Source: Planctomycetota bacterium (lineage in GTDB: Bacteria; Planctomycetota; Planctomycetia; Pirellulales; Pirellulaceae). Taken from it: DNA of 18,764 bases. Each line of letters begins with the position of its first letter. Positions within the stretch are counted from its first letter, which is position 1. The position numbers and the translations under genes are program-made. Of this stretch, positions 1 to 5,084 are shown piece by piece. Under the pieces are notes generated by a model. It saw nothing but the letters and a program-made list of their open reading frames with translations, made no database searches and had not been told where the DNA came from. Where the stretch lies: NCBI GenBank assembly GCA_026692885.1, contig JAPLNJ010000271.1, positions 1 to 18,764 of the forward strand, read 5' to 3'.

Positions 1-1
1 G

Positions 2-91
2 GACCAGCAGCAGCGTGAGGCCGTGCTCACGTACCACCGCGCCGCCCGCGACTACTGGCAACGTCTTGTGAACTCGGCCAACGCGGAGTGA
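2..91 (+). CDS. C-terminal end of an unidentified protein (partial)
   Basis: An open frame runs in from the left edge and stops at TGA 89-91, leaving 29 residues that end in WQRLVNSANAE. The piece is charged and helical-looking (DQQQREAVLTYHRAARDYW). It could be the tail of a coiled-coil or outer-membrane efflux type protein, but there is too little sequence to assign a family. The reading frame is supported only by its openness and composition. Confidence 0.45.
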   Translation, partial: DQQQREAVLTYHRAARDYWQRLVNSANAE

Positions 92-150
92 TGTGACGGT
101 GCGGAAGGAGCCCTGCCCGGCCCGCGTAAGGACGGTGTACCCAACTTAAT

Positions 151-201
151 GCAGGACGGTCTTCCCAGACCGTCCCGATTGGCCCGGGAAGGCCGTCCTG
201 C
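151..201. repeat. Hairpin repeat with 16-bp arms
   Basis: The arms GCAGGACGGTCTTCCC (151-166) and GGGAAGGCCGTCCTGC (186-201) are inverted complements with one mismatch, around a 19-nt spacer that itself contains a second GACCGTCC motif. From general knowledge, GGACGGTCTTCC-type hairpins recur between planctomycete genes, so this is probably one copy of a dispersed REP-like family rather than a gene-specific terminator. Confidence 0.6.
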
Positions 202-212
202 GAGTAAATTAT

Positions 213-263
213 TTCCTGCCGCTCGCCCAAGTCCACCCGGGCTTGAGTCGCGGGCGGCAGGAA
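213..263. repeat. Hairpin repeat with 14-bp arms
   Basis: TTCCTGCCGCTCGC (213-226) pairs with GCGGGCGGCAGGAA (250-263), with one mismatch and a 23-nt loop. It lies 12 nt after the preceding hairpin. The pair may form a composite intergenic repeat. No T-run follows on either strand, so a classical terminator role is not supported. Confidence 0.5.
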
Positions 264-519
264 GTCGCCCACCACTTCCGTCACAAACCACGCCCGGTGG
301 ACACCGAAGAGATCAGTCGGGACATGTGTGCCGCGACAGGAAGCGTCGCGCGTGGGGTGACCGCAGTCGCAACCACAAGCCGCAACACCACGTCAGTCTA
401 CTTCTGGGCGAATCTCCGTCAACTCACGCGGCGTGTGGCTCCTACTCGTTTGGCCGCGATCGGACGGGGAACGTGCGGGGGACACCTGGTAGATGTCCGA
501 CGTCGCCGTCCTGGACAAA

Positions 520-564
520 ACATTCCCCTGCCCTACATTCCCCTGCCCTACATTCCCTTGCCCC
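520..564. repeat. 15-bp tandem repeat, three copies
   Basis: Three head-to-tail copies of ACATTCCCCTGCCCT occupy 520-534, 535-549 and 550-564. The first two are identical and the third has two substitutions. The array lies just past the 3' end of the PIG-L gene. Because 15 is a multiple of three, all frames stay open through it and give low-complexity Pro/Leu/His peptides, which I do not treat as coding. Confidence 0.85.
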
Positions 565-596
565 GTGTCTTTGAAGTTGCCCCTGTCCTTCAGACG

Positions 597-1421
597 CTAT
601 GCAGGCAGGAATGGAAACAGCCTGCGCCGGTTGGCGTCCGTCAGTGGCGAACCGTATTCGCACAGTTCAAACGCCTCCACGCACTTCACGCGGCGGCCGT
701 GGTCCTCGCCATACGTGGCAATCAGCAGGTCCCGGTATCGCTCTGTGGGAACAGACAGCTGGACGTACCACTGCCGCAACCATGCCCGCTGCGCGGCCGG
801 GTCTGCTGGCACCTGGTCCAATTCGCCCCGGTTGAACGGGAGCCAATCGAAGACCTGCGAGCGGTGGCACGCCAACATGTCAATCACCGATTCGACGACC
901 GGTTCGATGTCCACGACTACGGAAGGCTGGAACGGGTACGGCTTCGCAAAACCATCCCAGAGATACATGATCACGGGATCGCGACTTAGTGCGGGTGCGT
1001 CCGGAGCGACCGCCGGCACGGTCAGCAGGTAGGCGGCATCACAGACCAGCTGCGCCGTGTAGCGGTGATCGGGATGGTAGTCGCACGGGCGATGGGTCAG
1101 AACCAAGTCCGGTCGAAACCCCCGGATGAGCCGAATCAGTTCCAGACGTTTTTCGAGGTCCGGTTCCAAATGCCCGTCGCGATGAGCGAGCACGCGGTAC
1201 TCGACGCCGATCACGCGACCGGCCGCCCGGGCTTCTTCGCGACGGATCGCTGCGAGTCGCTCGCCGTACAGCGTCTGGTGTCCGGACTCGCCATTGGTCA
1301 CGCTGACGAACGAGACGTCGTGACCGGCCTGTCGATACAAGGCTGCCACACCTCCTGCGCGGATATCCGCGTCATCAGGATGTGCGCCAATCACCAGGAT
1401 TCGCAAGGCTGCAGTAGGCAT
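597..1421 (-). CDS. PIG-L family deacetylase (LmbE-like zinc hydrolase)
   Basis: This 274-residue protein belongs to the PIG-L/LmbE family of zinc-dependent N-deacetylases. The family removes acetyl groups from GlcNAc-type sugars and includes BshB and MshB of low-molecular-weight thiol synthesis. The N-terminal strand RILVIGAHPDD places the zinc ligands at His14 and Asp17 with the catalytic Asp at 16. The third ligand is in HPDH (116-119, His119), and GHQTLYGERLAAIRREEA matches the helix after the glycine-rich turn. Length is normal for the family and no signal peptide is seen, so it is probably cytoplasmic. The ATG at 1421 is preceded by AAGGAA at a suitable distance. The substrate cannot be read from sequence: bacillithiol or glycolipid precursors are options, and planctomycetes carry many paralogues. 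It stands alone between repeats rather than in an operon. Confidence 0.92.
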   Translation of the reverse strand: MPTAALRILVIGAHPDDADIRAGGVAALYRQAGHDVSFVSVTNGESGHQTLYGERLAAIRREEARAAGRVIGVEYRVLAHRDGHLEPDLEKRLELIRLIRGFRPDLVLTHRPCDYHPDHRYTAQLVCDAAYLLTVPAVAPDAPALSRDPVIMYLWDGFAKPYPFQPSVVVDIEPVVESVIDMLACHRSQVFDWLPFNRGELDQVPADPAAQRAWLRQWYVQLSVPTERYRDLLIATYGEDHGRRVKCVEAFELCEYGSPLTDANRRRLFPFLPA

Positions 1422-1435
1422 GTTTCATTCCTTGT

Positions 1436-1536
1436 GTGAGCGGCAAGGCGCTAGCCGCCGGTGGCTTGGGTTGTGAGCGGCAAGGCGCTAGCCGCCGGTG
1501 GCGTTCGGAACCGGCGGCTAGTGCCTTGCCGCTCAC
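1436..1536. repeat. Repeat cluster: two direct copies and one inverted copy
   Basis: The unit beginning GTGAGCGGCAAGGCGCTAG occurs at 1436-1467 and again at 1473-1504. An inverted copy lies at 1510-1536. Positions 1473-1499 and 1510-1536 form a hairpin with 27-bp arms, one mismatch and a 10-nt loop. This motif (AGCGGCAAGGCGCTAGCCGCC) is one I recall as a dispersed planctomycete intergenic repeat; that is recollection, not a search. The cluster starts 15 bp upstream of the PIG-L start codon, so it may lie within that gene's promoter or leader. Confidence 0.8.
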
Positions 1537-1632
1537 TCATCGCGCCCCCAAATCGAGGCGAAGACCTGGGATCACGATCCGTGTTCAACCGGCAGTGATC
1601 CCCAATTCCTTGCGCATGGCCATCCGAGTCTC

Positions 1633-1961
1633 CTAGCTCAGTAGATCCAGGAACGGTTCATAGTCAAATTTCGCGACCAGGTTCAGCAGCTGCTGACGCA
1701 GCTCCGCACCGCCAGTTCTTCGGCGCGGGCCAGGCTGGCTGCCAGTTGGCGATTGACATCCCGCAACGTCTCCTCCGCCCGTTTGCGCTCGGTAATGTCG
1801 CTGATGACGACGTAACACACCGGCTCGTTGGTCTTGCCGTCCTGCGCCACGGTGGCCTGGAGCTGTGCCCAGAATAGTATTCCGTCCTCGTTTGCAATCT
1901 GCAGGTCCCACGCCTGCGGTTCGCCGGTCTCCAAGAGCTGTTCTCGGTGCCTGCGGGGCGG
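1633..1961 (-). pseudogene. Decayed PAS-domain sensor fragment
   Basis: Reading leftward from about 1961, the frame encodes HREQLLETGEPQAWDLQ and continues to VCYVVISDITERKRAEETL. This is the second half of a PAS domain plus the linker helix seen in sensor histidine kinases and related receptors. The N-terminal half is absent: an in-frame TAA (1962-1964) lies just upstream, and no start codon precedes the conserved part except a TTG at 1934. After the helix LAASLARAEELAV the frame ends at a TGA near 1683. A second frame (ELRQQLLNLVAKFDYEPFLD) continues to 1633, suggesting a further frameshift. A 12-codon frame (1585-1623, minus) with AGGAG 6 nt ahead follows, but it may be chance. I read this as a gene remnant; function is inferred only from the PAS match. 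Confidence 0.65.
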
Positions 1962-1989
1962 TTATCCATGTATTTCATGGAGTCCGGCG

Positions 1990-2109
1990 CTACTTCCGGG
2001 GGGGGGGGGTAGTCCGTGCATCAAGTAGGGCCTCTGCCGGAATCGGAGACACGCTCGCCGGCTCGGCGGGTGGTGCCTGGGGTTGTTCGTTCTCGTTCAT
2101 CGTATCCAT
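1990..2109 (-). CDS. Short proline-rich ORF ending at a G-tract, possibly a broken 5' end
   Basis: ATG at 2109 (or 2100, preceded by GGTGAGG) opens a 39-residue frame, MDTMNENEQPQAPPAEPASV and on to RTTPPPRK. It stops with TAG directly after the 12-C run as read on this strand. The tract encodes the PPP. One base fewer in the tract would extend the frame 10 codons to a TAA just ahead of the PAS remnant; one base more would open a different frame. It could be the amputated N-terminus of the PAS gene or an unrelated small protein. I recognise no family. Confidence 0.25.
   Translation of the reverse strand: MDTMNENEQPQAPPAEPASVSPIPAEALLDARTTPPPRK
1998..2009. repeat. Homopolymer of 12 G
   Basis: Twelve consecutive G bases on the plus strand lie between the short proline-rich ORF and the PAS remnant. 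Tracts this long are prone to slippage in replication and to length errors in sequencing. The reading frame of the minus-strand ORF depends on its exact length. Confidence 0.9.
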
Positions 2110-2674
2110 CCTCACCGTGTGGCTGAGCCGCAACAGGGATCGCGGTCGTCCCCAGCGACGTGTCGTGCTCGTGGCCCTGGATTGTACCACTTTGTCCGCT
2201 GTCAATCGCCTGGGCGCGGGACTCCGTCCCGGTATCGGCCGCGGCAGAGACGGAGGTGACACCGGGACCCCCGCCTAGGAGTCCCGATTCTGCTGCGGGT
2301 TCACGGAGGACCTGAAACATCGCTGGGAAAGTGGTAAGCAGATACCTCCCGGTAAGACCAGTTGATTGGCCGGTGGTCAAGCGTAGCGCCGACCACCGGA
2401 ATGCCGGCGAAAACCGTTCCCGCATCCCGGAGGGATCACACCAGGGCGCCGGCGCACGCCTGGAATGGCAGATTGTGTTCCAGATGCGTGCGGGGGCGGA
2501 CGCCCTGGCACCCCTCCGGGGCGGGAACGATTGGGGGGGCGGTCTTCCGGGGGTATCGCTGCGCTCAACCCCCGGTTAATGTCTGTGAACCCTGCGGGTA
2601 ATCCAGAACGCTACGGGGGCGCGGTGGTCGGCGGACGTGGTCGAAGCGTCGTTGTTTTCCCGGTCTGTGTCAGG
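2110..2674. repeat. Gene-poor region with composite intergenic hairpin repeats
   Basis: I see no real gene here. From about 2362 to 2580 there is a string of short perfect inverted repeats. CCGGTGGTC (2370-2378) pairs with GACCACCGG (2391-2399). ATCCC and GGGAT flank GGA near 2425-2437. CCGGGGGT (2547-2554) pairs with ACCCCCGG (2568-2575). These match a type of composite intergenic repeat I associate with planctomycete genomes, which commonly yields spurious 'hypothetical protein' calls in both strands. 2110-2361 holds nothing recognisable. Confidence 0.5.
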
Positions 2675-2703
2675 TTGACCATGACATCATGTTGTGATAC
2701 TGT
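2675..2703 (+). promoter_or_regulatory. Candidate sigma70 promoter for hicAB
   Basis: TTGACC (2675-2680) and TACTGT (2698-2703) are separated by exactly 17 bp, in a locally AT-richer stretch about 110 bp ahead of the hicA start. This is the only good -35/-10 pair upstream of the toxin-antitoxin genes. Toxin-antitoxin promoters are usually autorepressed by the antitoxin, but I see no clear palindrome overlapping these boxes. Confidence 0.45.
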
Positions 2704-2814
2704 TTTTTCCGAGCGGTGTAGTCTGTCCCCTTTGTTCGGTAGCAGAATTCGGGGAGGGTTACGTGAGCGTCGCGACTTCGGCTACAGGTCAGGCTTGGCC
2801 GGGGGGGTAGAGCA

Positions 2815-3069
2815 ATGAACAAACGGCACGACCGCACATTGCAGGCGATTTTCGAAGATCCCGTTCAGGCGGGAATTGCGTGGCGAGACGTCGAAGCTCT
2901 CCTGAAAGCTCGCGGAGCCGAGATCAGCGAAGGCAGCGGCTCTCGCGTCCGCGTGGCGCTCCACGGAGTGCGGGCGGTTTTTCACCGTCCGCATCCGGAG
3001 AAGGAGACCGACAAAGGCGCGGTGTGGTCCGTTCGACCATTCCTGTTTGAAGCCGGGGTGACACCATGA
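2815..3069 (+). CDS. hicA: HicA-type toxin (mRNA interferase family)
   Basis: An 84-residue protein matching the planctomycete/cyanobacterial form of HicA, a small double-stranded RNA-binding-fold toxin that cleaves mRNA. The pattern is an N-terminal helix (RTLQAIFEDP), IAWRDVEALLKARGAEI, the strand GSRVRVALHGVRAVFHRPHP (42-61), and C-terminal VRPFLFEAGVTP. Canonical HicA has GSH with a catalytic His at the start of the central strand. Here the sequence is GSR (Arg44), with other histidines at 50, 57 and 60, so catalysis may differ or be weak. Its TGA overlaps the downstream hicB start by 4 nt (ATGA), implying translational coupling with toxin first, the usual hicAB order. The Shine-Dalgarno sequence is only a G-run ahead of TAGAGCA. 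Confidence 0.82.
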   Translation: MNKRHDRTLQAIFEDPVQAGIAWRDVEALLKARGAEISEGSGSRVRVALHGVRAVFHRPHPEKETDKGAVWSVRPFLFEAGVTP

Positions 3070-3542
3070 TGGAATACAAGAAGTACGTCGCAATAATTGA
3101 ATTCGACGATGAGGCCGGGCTGCTCCACGGGGAAGTCATGAACACGCGCGACGTGATCACCTTTCAGGGCTCCAGTGTCGCCGAATTGCGGCACGCATTT
3201 GAGGAATCGGTCGACGACTATCTGGCCTTTTGCGCGGAGCGAGGCGAGCAACCCGATAAGCCGTTTTCGGGTCAGTTTGTCACGCGACTCGGTGCAGAGT
3301 TGCACCGAGAGATCCACTTCGCGGCAACGCGTGCTGGCCAGAGTCTAAACGCCTGGGTCGCGGAGACGCTCACGAAGGCCGTTCACCAACCTCTCGCTGC
3401 GGTCGCCAGGATTCGGCCTGATTCAAGGCGCAAGGCGGGCAAGTACTGCTCTCGGTTCGTCGTCAAGCACAAGAAGAAGACGCCCAGTACGGCTAAGGCA
3501 GCGAAGCTGAAGAAGATCGCTAGGCGGCTATCGCAAAGTTAG
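3066..3542 (+). CDS. hicB: HicB-type antitoxin with ribbon-helix-helix domain and basic tail
   Basis: A 158-residue partner of HicA. Residues 1-60 (KKYVAIIEFDDEAGLLHGEV and TFQGSSVAELRHAFEESVDDYL) form the partial RNase H-like HicB fold that binds and neutralises the toxin. Residues 68-105 (SGQFVTRLGAELHREIHFAA and QSLNAWVAETL) form an Arc/MetJ-type ribbon-helix-helix, which in this family binds the operon's own promoter. Residues 118-158 are an unusual tail of about 40 residues very rich in Lys and Arg (KHKKKTP, KAAKLKKIARRL), making the protein longer than typical HicB. Translation starts inside the hicA stop codon. No terminator is evident directly after it. Confidence 0.85.
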   Translation: MMEYKKYVAIIEFDDEAGLLHGEVMNTRDVITFQGSSVAELRHAFEESVDDYLAFCAERGEQPDKPFSGQFVTRLGAELHREIHFAATRAGQSLNAWVAETLTKAVHQPLAAVARIRPDSRRKAGKYCSRFVVKHKKKTPSTAKAAKLKKIARRLSQS

Positions 3543-3634
3543 CACCCCGAAGCTGTCGCCGTGTTCAATTCCTGTCAAAATGGCATATCGTGGCGACGGG
3601 GGTGAAGGCTTCTCGCCGGCCGCCGAAAGCCCGA

Positions 3635-3681
3635 AAAAACCCAAAGGAAAAGGCTCGTTCCCAGGGATTTGTGAACGAGCC
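3635..3681 (-). terminator. Rho-independent terminator of the tRNA-Pro remnant
   Basis: GGCTCGTTC (3652-3660) and GAACGAGCC (3673-3681) form a perfect 9-bp stem with a 12-nt loop. On the minus strand the stem is followed by TTTTCCTTTGGGTTTTTT. It begins 8 bp past the tRNA 3' end, as expected for the native terminator of a minus-strand tRNA gene. This suggests the left side is the original chromosomal flank. Confidence 0.75.
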
Positions 3682-3688
3682 CTTCCAG

Positions 3689-3735
3689 TCGGGGCGGAGA
3701 GATTTGAACTCTCGGCCTCCTGCTCCCAAAGCAGT
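3689..3735 (-). other. 3' half of tRNA-Pro(TGG); probable integration (att) site
   Basis: Read on the minus strand, the sequence gives the anticodon loop TTTGGGA (anticodon TGG, 3726-3728) with a CTGC/GCAG stem, a variable loop, and a perfect T-arm (GAGAG/CTCTC around TTCAAAT, 3697-3713). It ends with the acceptor strand CGCCCCG plus discriminator A (3689-3696). CCA is not encoded. The matching 5' half (an acceptor strand CGGGGCG and a regular D-arm) is missing. Upstream there is only CTGGTTGGCAAGCCAG, a D-arm-like hairpin without an acceptor. Such 3' fragments are what remains at one end when an integrase recombines within the 3' half of a tRNA gene. The intact tRNA-Pro should lie at the far end of the element, outside this window. 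Confidence 0.75.
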
Positions 3736-3753
3736 TTCTGGCTTGCCAACCAG

Positions 3754-3882
3754 ACAGCGTAAACAGCGTGAAACGTCGAACAGCACGCAGCTTACGCGCT
3801 CCGGTCCACTGTTTCAAGAGCTTTCAGCCTATTGCACGGCTTTTCAGGACATGCTACGAAAACGTGGTAGTAACGTGGTAGT
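3754..3882. repeat. Short tandem direct repeats beside the att-like site
   Basis: ACAGCGTAA/ACAGCGTGA (3754-3762 and 3763-3771) and two perfect copies of AACGTGGTAGT (3861-3871 and 3872-3882) lie 20 to 150 bp inside the tRNA fragment. The 11-bp repeat period matches one helical turn. Short direct repeats at this distance from a core att site are typical of arm-type sites for tyrosine integrases or excisionases, but they could equally be operators for the gene at 3955. Confidence 0.6.
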
Positions 3883-3954
3883 CGATTCCGAACTCGTGTG
3901 CCGGTTCGGCTGCGTCGGACCAAGACACCACCAAGCCCAACGCGGACCCGCGGC

Positions 3955-4548
3955 ATGTCCCAACAACCCTCAAAGAAACAGACACCTGCGGAATCCGACC
4001 ACCCCGCCTACCCACTCCCCAGTCAACCGAGGGCGACGCCTCCCAAACCTGCGGACCCGTACGACGAACTTGCCGTGAAAGTGGACAGGGGCGAAGCCGT
4101 TTCGGGTTTCGATTTTGGCGCGCCGCAGTTTCTCAAGGACGCTATTCCATGCCCGGTGTTTCCCAGCGACGATGTCCGCGACGAGCCGCGACGACAGGAC
4201 GACACCACGAGATGTAGGCTCACGAGCGAAATTGACCTCTGGCTCGCCGAGCAGGGCTACAAGAGGGAATCGAAGCCTGGCTATCTGGGATTGGTACTGA
4301 ATGCTGGGACGATGGCAGTGTCAAGGGAAGGCTGCCCTAGTCCTGTGCGTCTGGGGCCGCACCACTTTAGGCTTTTCTGCACCATATTTCGGGCCAAGTC
4401 GGAGGGCATCGCTCCCGACACCGTACGGAAGGCGTTCGGTGGAACTGCCGCAGCCCTCCGCAACGCGGTAAACGAGCTGCGAGACAGGTTAGGCCCCCTG
4501 GGAATTACCGTCGATGGTCGGCAGTGGCGGCTGATCGAAAAGAAATAA
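3955..4548 (+). CDS. Winged-helix-like protein of unknown function
   Basis: A 197-residue protein with a proline-rich, probably disordered N-terminus (residues 1-35, PSQPRATPPKPADPYDE). A middle region of unknown fold follows. The C-terminal 70 residues (LGPHHFRLFCTIFRAKSEGI, then RKAFGGTAAALRNAVNELRD and ITVDGRQWRLIEKK) look like a winged helix-turn-helix of the OmpR/PhoB C-terminal kind. A similar arrangement ends the protein encoded at 11402. I chose ATG 3955; an in-frame GTG at 3898 is possible, and neither has a good Shine-Dalgarno sequence. It is the first gene inside the tRNA boundary and ends 12 nt before a strong terminator, so it is probably a single-gene unit. It may regulate the element, which is inference from position and domain. 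Confidence 0.7.
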   Translation: MSQQPSKKQTPAESDHPAYPLPSQPRATPPKPADPYDELAVKVDRGEAVSGFDFGAPQFLKDAIPCPVFPSDDVRDEPRRQDDTTRCRLTSEIDLWLAEQGYKRESKPGYLGLVLNAGTMAVSREGCPSPVRLGPHHFRLFCTIFRAKSEGIAPDTVRKAFGGTAAALRNAVNELRDRLGPLGITVDGRQWRLIEKK

Positions 4549-4559
4549 GAAAAATCGGC

Positions 4560-4586
4560 AACGTAAGATCGCACCTTACGTTTTTT
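4560..4586 (+). terminator. Rho-independent terminator
   Basis: AACGTAAG (4560-4567) and CTTACGTT (4575-4582) form a perfect 8-bp stem with a 7-nt loop, running into six T (4581-4586). It lies 12 nt after the stop codon of the winged-helix gene. Confidence 0.85.
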
Positions 4587-4593
4587 GAGTCTG

Positions 4594-4632
4594 CTCCTTG
4601 AAGTTCAGTCTCACCCAGACAACTTCAAGGAG
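4594..4632 (+). promoter_or_regulatory. Perfect inverted repeat burying the Shine-Dalgarno of the DUF1580 gene
   Basis: CTCCTTGAAGTT (4594-4605) is the exact inverse complement of AACTTCAAGGAG (4621-4632). Four more pairs form inside (GTCT 4608-4611 with AGAC 4617-4620) around the loop CACCC. The AAGGAG at 4627-4632 is the ribosome-binding site of the gene starting at 4641 (8-nt spacing), so in RNA it would be fully paired. I find no convincing -35/-10 between the terminator (ending 4586) and the gene. The structure may act as a translational switch, or as a DNA operator for a dimeric regulator. Confidence 0.75.
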
Positions 4633-4640
4633 CTTCACTC

Positions 4641-4931
4641 ATGCTCAACGACGAGCCGCTGCTCACCCTCTCGCGGGCGATGCGCGGACTGCAAAATCAT
4701 CCATCGCCTTCTACAGCTTGGCGCTGGCATCGGAAAGGCATCCGCGGTGTCCGCCTCGAAACCGTAGTCGTCGGCGGGAGAAGGTACACCTCTAAAGCGG
4801 CATTAGACCGCTTTGTAGCCGCTGTGACTTTGGCAGCGGATTCTAGGCCCATCGGCCGGCACGAACGAGACGCCGACGTTCAACGCAGCCAAGACACCGA
4901 GCGCAAACTCAACGACGCGGGCCTGCTGTAA
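4641..4931 (+). CDS. DUF1580 protein (excisionase-like DNA-binding protein)
   Basis: A 96-residue protein matching DUF1580, a small family I know mainly from planctomycetes. The core is LLTLSRAMRGL, then STAWRWHRKGIRGVRLETVV and GGRRYTSKAALDRFVAAV (about 7-64). This is the layout of a MerR/excisionase-type winged helix: a helix-turn-helix reading a short site, then a 'wing' with the GGRRYTS strand. The last 30 residues are charged and probably helical (QRSQDTERKLNDAGLL). Relatives often sit next to integrases and replication genes of mobile elements, so roles in excision or in controlling the downstream replication genes are plausible. Its ribosome-binding site is sequestered in a perfect stem. 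Function beyond DNA binding is inference. Confidence 0.8.
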   Translation: MLNDEPLLTLSRAMRGLQNHPSPSTAWRWHRKGIRGVRLETVVVGGRRYTSKAALDRFVAAVTLAADSRPIGRHERDADVQRSQDTERKLNDAGLL

Positions 4932-4946
4932 TCTCTGACGTCCGCT

Positions 4947-5010
4947 GGTCGGGCGTTCCCGACCGTTTGACGTCACCCAGCAACAGGAACGCCCGCGCAG
5001 GGCGGGCGTT
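4947..5010 (+). terminator. Two GC-rich hairpins after the DUF1580 gene
   Basis: GGTCGGG-CGTT-CCCGACC (4947-4964) and AACGCCCGC-GCAGG-GCGGGCGTT (4988-5010) are both perfect stems in the 153-bp gap before the primase-like gene. The second ends in TTT only, so it would be a weak intrinsic terminator. Either could also limit read-through or be a protein-binding site. Confidence 0.5.
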
Positions 5011-5084
5011 TCGAGTCAATACAGCCAATTCTGAACAGCTGGTGATGTGCTACCAACACACGGCCAGCCTAACCTGAAGGCAAA

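Larger units (their letters stand above)
92..596. other. Gene-poor intergenic stretch with repeats
   Basis: I see no convincing gene in these 505 bases. They lie between the end of the left-edge gene and the stop codon of the minus-strand PIG-L gene. Open frames here run antisense into the PIG-L gene and translate the repeats, so they look accidental. The recognisable content is two hairpin repeats (151-201 and 213-263) and a 15-bp tandem repeat (520-564), listed separately. Either hairpin could also act as a bidirectional terminator for the flanking convergent genes, although neither has a clear T-tract. Confidence 0.5.

Noticed and set aside
520..564. Possible CRISPR-like array
   Set aside because: The 15-bp units are directly adjacent with no spacers.
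243..989. 248-codon plus-strand open frame
   Set aside because: Lies largely antisense to the well-supported PIG-L gene and translates the 15-bp repeat; no domain or start signal.
2465..2818. 117-codon plus-strand frame ending just before hicA
   Set aside because: Translates composite intergenic hairpin repeats and the hicA promoter region; a known kind of spurious call in such repeats.
3689..3790. Complete tRNA on the minus strand
   Set aside because: A D-arm-like hairpin exists upstream, but there is no 5' acceptor strand complementary to CGCCCCG, so only the 3' half is real.
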